64,000 bases of DNA from assembly GCF_001808185.1 (NCBI RefSeq), contig NZ_CP017668.1:2232001-2296000 (forward strand), given 5' to 3'. Below, piece by piece: positions 60,900-64,000 of this stretch; position 1 is the stretch's first letter; each line of letters starts with the position of its first letter. The notes below the pieces were generated by a model. The model was not told the origin of the DNA, did no database searches, and saw only the letters and a list, made by a program, of their open reading frames with translations. The stretch is from Jeongeupia sp. USM3. Its GTDB lineage: Bacteria > Pseudomonadota > Gammaproteobacteria > Burkholderiales > Chitinibacteraceae. The position numbers and the translations under genes are program-made.

Positions 60900-62521
60900 A
60901 ACGACTGATTCCGCTGCTGGCGGCGCTGGGCGCCACCGCCGTCCACGCCGACGCACCACGGCAGGGCCGCGACTATTACGCGGTCCAGCTGCTGTCGTCC
61001 ACCCGGCCCGAATCGCTGCTGGTGGCTCAGGCGGCGCTGACCGGCGTGCCGCACACGCGGGTCGAGCGCCGCGGCGACTATTACGTGCTGCGCGCCGGCT
61101 ACTGGTCCGACCCGGCCGAGGCCGGCCGGGCGCTGGCCGGGCTGCGCGCACGCTACCCGCAGGCCTTCGTCCGGGTGGCCGTCTACCGCCCCGAAGCCGC
61201 GGTCGCCCCGCAGTCGCAGTCGCAGTCGCAGTCGCAGTCGCAGTCGCAGTCGCAGTCGCAGTCGGGCAACAGCATCGCCCAGGCCAACCTGCTCCACCGG
61301 CAGCAGAAGCCGCAGAACGCCAGCGTACGCCAGCGCGGCAACGGCGCCGACATCGAATACACCGAGCAGGCCGCGCTGCGCAGGGCGCCGGTCGTTCCTG
61401 CCACGGCGGCAGCGGCGCCGGAAGCCAGGCCGGCCGTGCCGGCGCGCGGCCGCGACGAGCGGCCGCTGTGGGCGCTGCTGCACGCCGGCCGGCTCGACGA
61501 GTTCGACGCCCGTATCCGGCAGGACGGGCAGCCTTCGCAGGCGCTGCGCAACGAGCGGCAGCGGCTCGGCGATCAGGCGGCGCTGCAGGCAGCGCTCGAC
61601 GACCCGGCCGCGCTCGAACGGCTGGTCGCGGCAAGGCCGGCGCTGGCCGGCTGCGAACGGCCCGACGTGCTGTGGCGGCTGGCCGAGTCACGCGCGGCGC
61701 GCGGCGATACCGCGGGCACGCTCGCGCTCTACCGGCAGCTGTTCCCCGGCTGCCAGCCGGCGCACGTGCGCATTGCCAGCCTGCAGAAAGCGCAGACGCA
61801 GCTCGATGCGGCCGACGTCGATTCGCTGATCGAAGTCGAGGCGAGCAAGGGGCTGCGCGATCCGGCCAGCGACGCCGAATTCGCCACGCTGCGCTACCAG
61901 CGCCGGCTCGCCGCATGGACCAGCGGCGACGTGCCGGCGGGGCTCGCCAATGAAATCCACCAGCGCAGCGATCCGGCCGGCGCCGTACGCGCCGGCTGGG
62001 CCGCGTTCAACGCCGGCAACGATGCCGCGGCACAGCTCTGGTTTACGCAGGCGATCGCCTCCGGCGACGCGAGCAGCGAATCGCTGTACGGGCTCGCATC
62101 GGTCGCGCAGCGGCAGGGGCGCAACGATGCGGTCGTCGCCCTGCTGGCCGAGCCGGCGCTGGCTGCCGACCCGCGCAGCGACACCCTGCTCGGCCAGCTG
62201 GCGTTCGCGCGCGCGCGCGACGCCAGCGCCGACAAACGCTATCAAGACAGTCAGGCCGCGCTGGCGCAGGCACGGGCGCTCGGCGTGCCGGCCGAGCAGT
62301 GTGCGCCACTGGCGGCGTGGAATCTGTACGGCCTTGGCGATCTGCCCGCTGCCGCCGAGGCCTTCGAGGCCCTGTACCGCGCCGGTGGCGACACGGCCAG
62401 CGCCGAGGGGCTGGTGTTGAGCCTGCCGCCGGCGGCGCTGCGCGCCAAGGTGCGCGAACTCGGCGGGCCGCTGCGCGAGATCGCCGACGCCTCCGCAACC
62501 CGCCGCATGCTGGGCCGCTGA
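60896..62521 (+). CDS. SPOR- and TPR-like periplasmic protein in the bcsC position
   Basis: A 541-residue protein with a TTG start at 60896 overlapping the bcsZ stop (TTGA) and GGGAG upstream. It has a signal peptide (LKRLIPLLAALGATAVHA), an N-terminal SPOR-like domain (about residues 25-95, YYAVQLLSSTRPESLLV through YVLRAGYWSDPAEAGRALAGLRARYP), nine Gln-Ser pairs (106-123), then helical TPR-like repeats to the end (about 230-540, for example SSESLYGLASVAQRQGRNDAVVALLAEPAL). It occupies the place of bcsC but has no C-terminal beta-barrel, unlike BcsC, which is about twice as long. Inferred role: a periplasmic scaffold for cellulose export, comparable in layout to AlgK. Could also be a divergent relative only. 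Confidence 0.8.
   Translation: MKRLIPLLAALGATAVHADAPRQGRDYYAVQLLSSTRPESLLVAQAALTGVPHTRVERRGDYYVLRAGYWSDPAEAGRALAGLRARYPQAFVRVAVYRPEAAVAPQSQSQSQSQSQSQSQSQSGNSIAQANLLHRQQKPQNASVRQRGNGADIEYTEQAALRRAPVVPATAAAAPEARPAVPARGRDERPLWALLHAGRLDEFDARIRQDGQPSQALRNERQRLGDQAALQAALDDPAALERLVAARPALAGCERPDVLWRLAESRAARGDTAGTLALYRQLFPGCQPAHVRIASLQKAQTQLDAADVDSLIEVEASKGLRDPASDAEFATLRYQRRLAAWTSGDVPAGLANEIHQRSDPAGAVRAGWAAFNAGNDAAAQLWFTQAIASGDASSESLYGLASVAQRQGRNDAVVALLAEPALAADPRSDTLLGQLAFARARDASADKRYQDSQAALAQARALGVPAEQCAPLAAWNLYGLGDLPAAAEAFEALYRAGGDTASAEGLVLSLPPAALRAKVRELGGPLREIADASATRRMLGR
61211..61264 (+). repeat. Hexanucleotide microsatellite (CAGTCG)9
   Basis: Nine perfect copies of CAGTCG, in frame, encoding nine Gln-Ser pairs as a flexible linker in the SPOR-TPR protein. 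Because the unit is six bases, changes in copy number alter linker length without breaking the frame. Confidence 0.98.
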
Positions 62522-62540
62522 CATCCCCGGCAGACAAGCG

Positions 62541-62569
62541 GATGGCAGCAGGCTAACATCGCTGCCATC
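62541..62569 (+). promoter_or_regulatory. Hairpin between the SPOR-TPR gene and the barrel gene
   Basis: GATGGCAGC and GCTGCCATC form a perfect 9-bp stem with an 11-base loop in the gap before the outer-membrane protein gene. No T-run follows, so it is not a classic terminator; it may be a processing or weak stop signal, leaving the downstream genes linked to bcs. Confidence 0.55.
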
Positions 62570-62605
62570 GCGCTTCCCGCGCCCACCGGCGACATGTGCA
62601 TCACA

Positions 62606-63586
62606 ATGAGAAAACTGCTGTCGATCCTGTTGCTGTGTGCAATGCAGTCGGCTCTGGCGGCCGAGCCCTCATCGGCCGTCGAATTGCCGAACCTGGGTTA
62701 CGAGGGCAACGTCACGCCGCTGCCACCGGAGGACGGCGCAACGCCGCCGAAAAAGTGGGACCGGGCGCTGCCGTTCTTCGCCCAGCGCGTCGTCGACCGC
62801 GGCATCGCGCTGCCGAACCCGTACGACGTCGGCTTCTCGTACTACTACACCGAACAGAACATGCTGCTGAGCAACCTGAAGGTGTCGCTCAACGACAAGC
62901 CGCTGCGTTCGGCCGGCTTCGTCGCCTTCCCGAAAAGCACACTCGAGAACCACTCCGAGCAGGTCCAGGTCGGCGCGTGGCTGTTCCCGTTCATGAACGT
63001 CTACGGCATTGCCGGCCACATCAAGGGCGGCGGCGACATCGGCCTGTCGATCAAGGCCGACGACGCGGTACAGTTCATCACCGGGCTCGACCGCTGCTCG
63101 GGCCGCCGCAAGCCCGACTGGTGCGGCAAGACGCTCGACGCCACCGCGCGCGCCAACTACGACGGTTATTCGTACGGTTTCGGCGTCACCCTGGTCGGCA
63201 ACCTCGACCGGCTGTTCTTCTCGCTGCCGATCACCTACACGGTGTCGGACGTCTCGATGTCCGACACCGACGCCAAGAGCCTGAACATCGCGCCGCGCGT
63301 CGGCGTCAACTGGCAGCTCGGCGAGTACGGCGCGGCGATGACCTACGTCGGCGCGACCTACCTGCACACCACGGTGACGATCACCGGCTCGGCGACGCTG
63401 CCGACGTCGGAAACCGATCTCGGCGAGGACACCAAGGTCAACTTCAGCATCGACGAGAAGATCGCCAATCCGTGGAACGGACTGGCCGGCGTCCACTGGG
63501 CGGTCAACCGCAATATCAGCCTCTTGGCCGAACTCGCCTTCGGCGCGCGACAGGGCTACATTCTCAGCGCCTTCTACCGCTTCTGA
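62606..63586 (+). CDS. Outer-membrane beta-barrel protein of unknown function
   Basis: A 326-residue exported protein with a clean signal peptide (MRKLLSILLLCAMQSALAA) and a C-terminal phenylalanine preceded by alternating hydrophobic strands (ISLLAELAFGARQGYILSAFYRF), the usual signal for barrel insertion. Strand-like stretches recur (VQVGAWLFPFMNVYGIAGHI, YDGYSYGFGVTLVGNL, NIAPRVGVNWQLGEYGAAMTYVGATY). It contains a Cys pair (DRCSGRRKPDWCGK) that may form a surface-loop disulfide. I recognise no named family. ATG 62594 is also in frame. It ends four bases before the next barrel gene. Confidence 0.75.
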   Translation: MRKLLSILLLCAMQSALAAEPSSAVELPNLGYEGNVTPLPPEDGATPPKKWDRALPFFAQRVVDRGIALPNPYDVGFSYYYTEQNMLLSNLKVSLNDKPLRSAGFVAFPKSTLENHSEQVQVGAWLFPFMNVYGIAGHIKGGGDIGLSIKADDAVQFITGLDRCSGRRKPDWCGKTLDATARANYDGYSYGFGVTLVGNLDRLFFSLPITYTVSDVSMSDTDAKSLNIAPRVGVNWQLGEYGAAMTYVGATYLHTTVTITGSATLPTSETDLGEDTKVNFSIDEKIANPWNGLAGVHWAVNRNISLLAELAFGARQGYILSAFYRF

Positions 63587-63590
63587 CCCG

Positions 63591-64000
63591 ATGAACTACC
63601 GCGCACTCGCCCTGACCGCCACGCTGCTTGCCGGCCTTGCCCACGCCGACGAAGCGGGCTGGCTCGACCGCACGCTGACCAAGCTCGGCGCATCGAAGGA
63701 AGTCGACCTGAGCAAGGGGATCGACTGGGGCGTGCTGCCCGGGCCGTTCTACAACCCGGAGATGGGCGTCGGCATCGGCATGGCCGCGGTCGGGCTGTAC
63801 AAGCCGCCCGGCACCGAGGCCGGGACCCAGCTGTCGACGCTGACGCTCAAGGGCTTCGTCAGTTCGGTCGGTGCAATGGGGCTGGGCTTCGACAACAACA
63901 CCTTCTTCGGCAACGACGACTGGCGCTTCCAGGCGACCGGGATGATCGTCAACCTGCCGACCGCGTACTGGGGCGTCGGCTACGATGCCGGCAGCGACGA
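63591..64000 (+). CDS. Outer-membrane surface-antigen-like barrel protein, N-terminal part
   Basis: The first 136 codons of a gene cut by the right window edge. A signal peptide (MNYRALALTATLLAGLAHA) is followed by a short linker and LPGPFYNPEMGVGIGMAAVGLY, KGFVSSVGAMGLGFDNNTFFGNDDWRF and NLPTAYWGVGYDAG, the pattern of the barrel part of Omp85/D15-like (BamA/TamA-related) proteins, without room for POTRA domains. It starts four bases after the preceding stop, so the two barrels are probably co-expressed. Family call is tentative because most of it is outside the window. Confidence 0.6.
   Translation, partial: MNYRALALTATLLAGLAHADEAGWLDRTLTKLGASKEVDLSKGIDWGVLPGPFYNPEMGVGIGMAAVGLYKPPGTEAGTQLSTLTLKGFVSSVGAMGLGFDNNTFFGNDDWRFQATGMIVNLPTAYWGVGYDAGSD

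Overview
This is one 64 kb stretch of a GC-rich (about two-thirds G+C) bacterial chromosome with tight gene packing. The mnmG-rsmG-parA-parB-atpIBEFHAGDC order, the hemCDXY cluster, the thrB/DUF2782/LOG/polA order and a Correia-like miniature repeat all point to a betaproteobacterium, most likely order Neisseriales. I cannot fix the genus from sequence alone. The left and right edges cut through katG and an outer-membrane barrel gene.

Layout. 0-2.5 kb: the start of katG, an aromatic-rich micro-ORF in its leader, and a divergent SulP anion transporter. 2.5-3.3 kb: a long inverted-repeat element with no gene. 3.3-6.6 kb: an anaerobic (class III) ribonucleotide reductase locus in which the glycyl-radical tail of NrdD is a separate small gene; the locus also carries a 39-bp tandem repeat, a Correia-like insertion and NrdR/FNR-type operators. 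6.7-9.1 kb: quinone oxidoreductase, YqiA esterase and Dyp peroxidase, overlapping end to end. 9.15-9.8 kb: a second repeat region. 9.8-13.8 kb: LtaS/MdoB-type sulfatase-fold enzyme, two tRNA-Lys genes, gloA and nhaD. 14-20.4 kb: phosphoketolase, inositol-phosphatase-like protein, a second miniature repeat, FAD-linked oxidase, thrB and DUF2782. 20.4-24.7 kb: LOG-family protein, polA and a lipoprotein.

24.8-30.2 kb: a VOC protein overlapping a DctB/DctD two-component system, with dctA downstream behind a textbook sigma54 promoter, then a DUF1127 protein. 30.3-34.9 kb: an Lrp/AsnC regulator and hemCDXY, where hemD appears to start at ATT. 35.1-43.7 kb: sixA, ppk1, yggX, an OmpA-type lipoprotein, a PfkB kinase, ychF, yihY and glmU. 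43.8-50.7 kb: the complete F1Fo ATP synthase operon. 50.9-55.2 kb: parB, parA, rsmG and mnmG, the usual neighbourhood of a chromosome origin, although no origin is visible. 55.4-64 kb: a cellulose-synthesis locus (bcsA, bcsB, bcsZ) followed not by a normal bcsC but by a SPOR-TPR protein with a CAGTCG microsatellite and two separate outer-membrane barrel proteins.

The most interesting items are the split class III reductase with a mobile-element end supplying the nrdD stop codon, and the bcs locus with an unusual export module. All assignments come from reading the sequence and general knowledge of the families; no database search was run. Start codons were moved inward where the longest frame began at a weak codon with no ribosome binding site.
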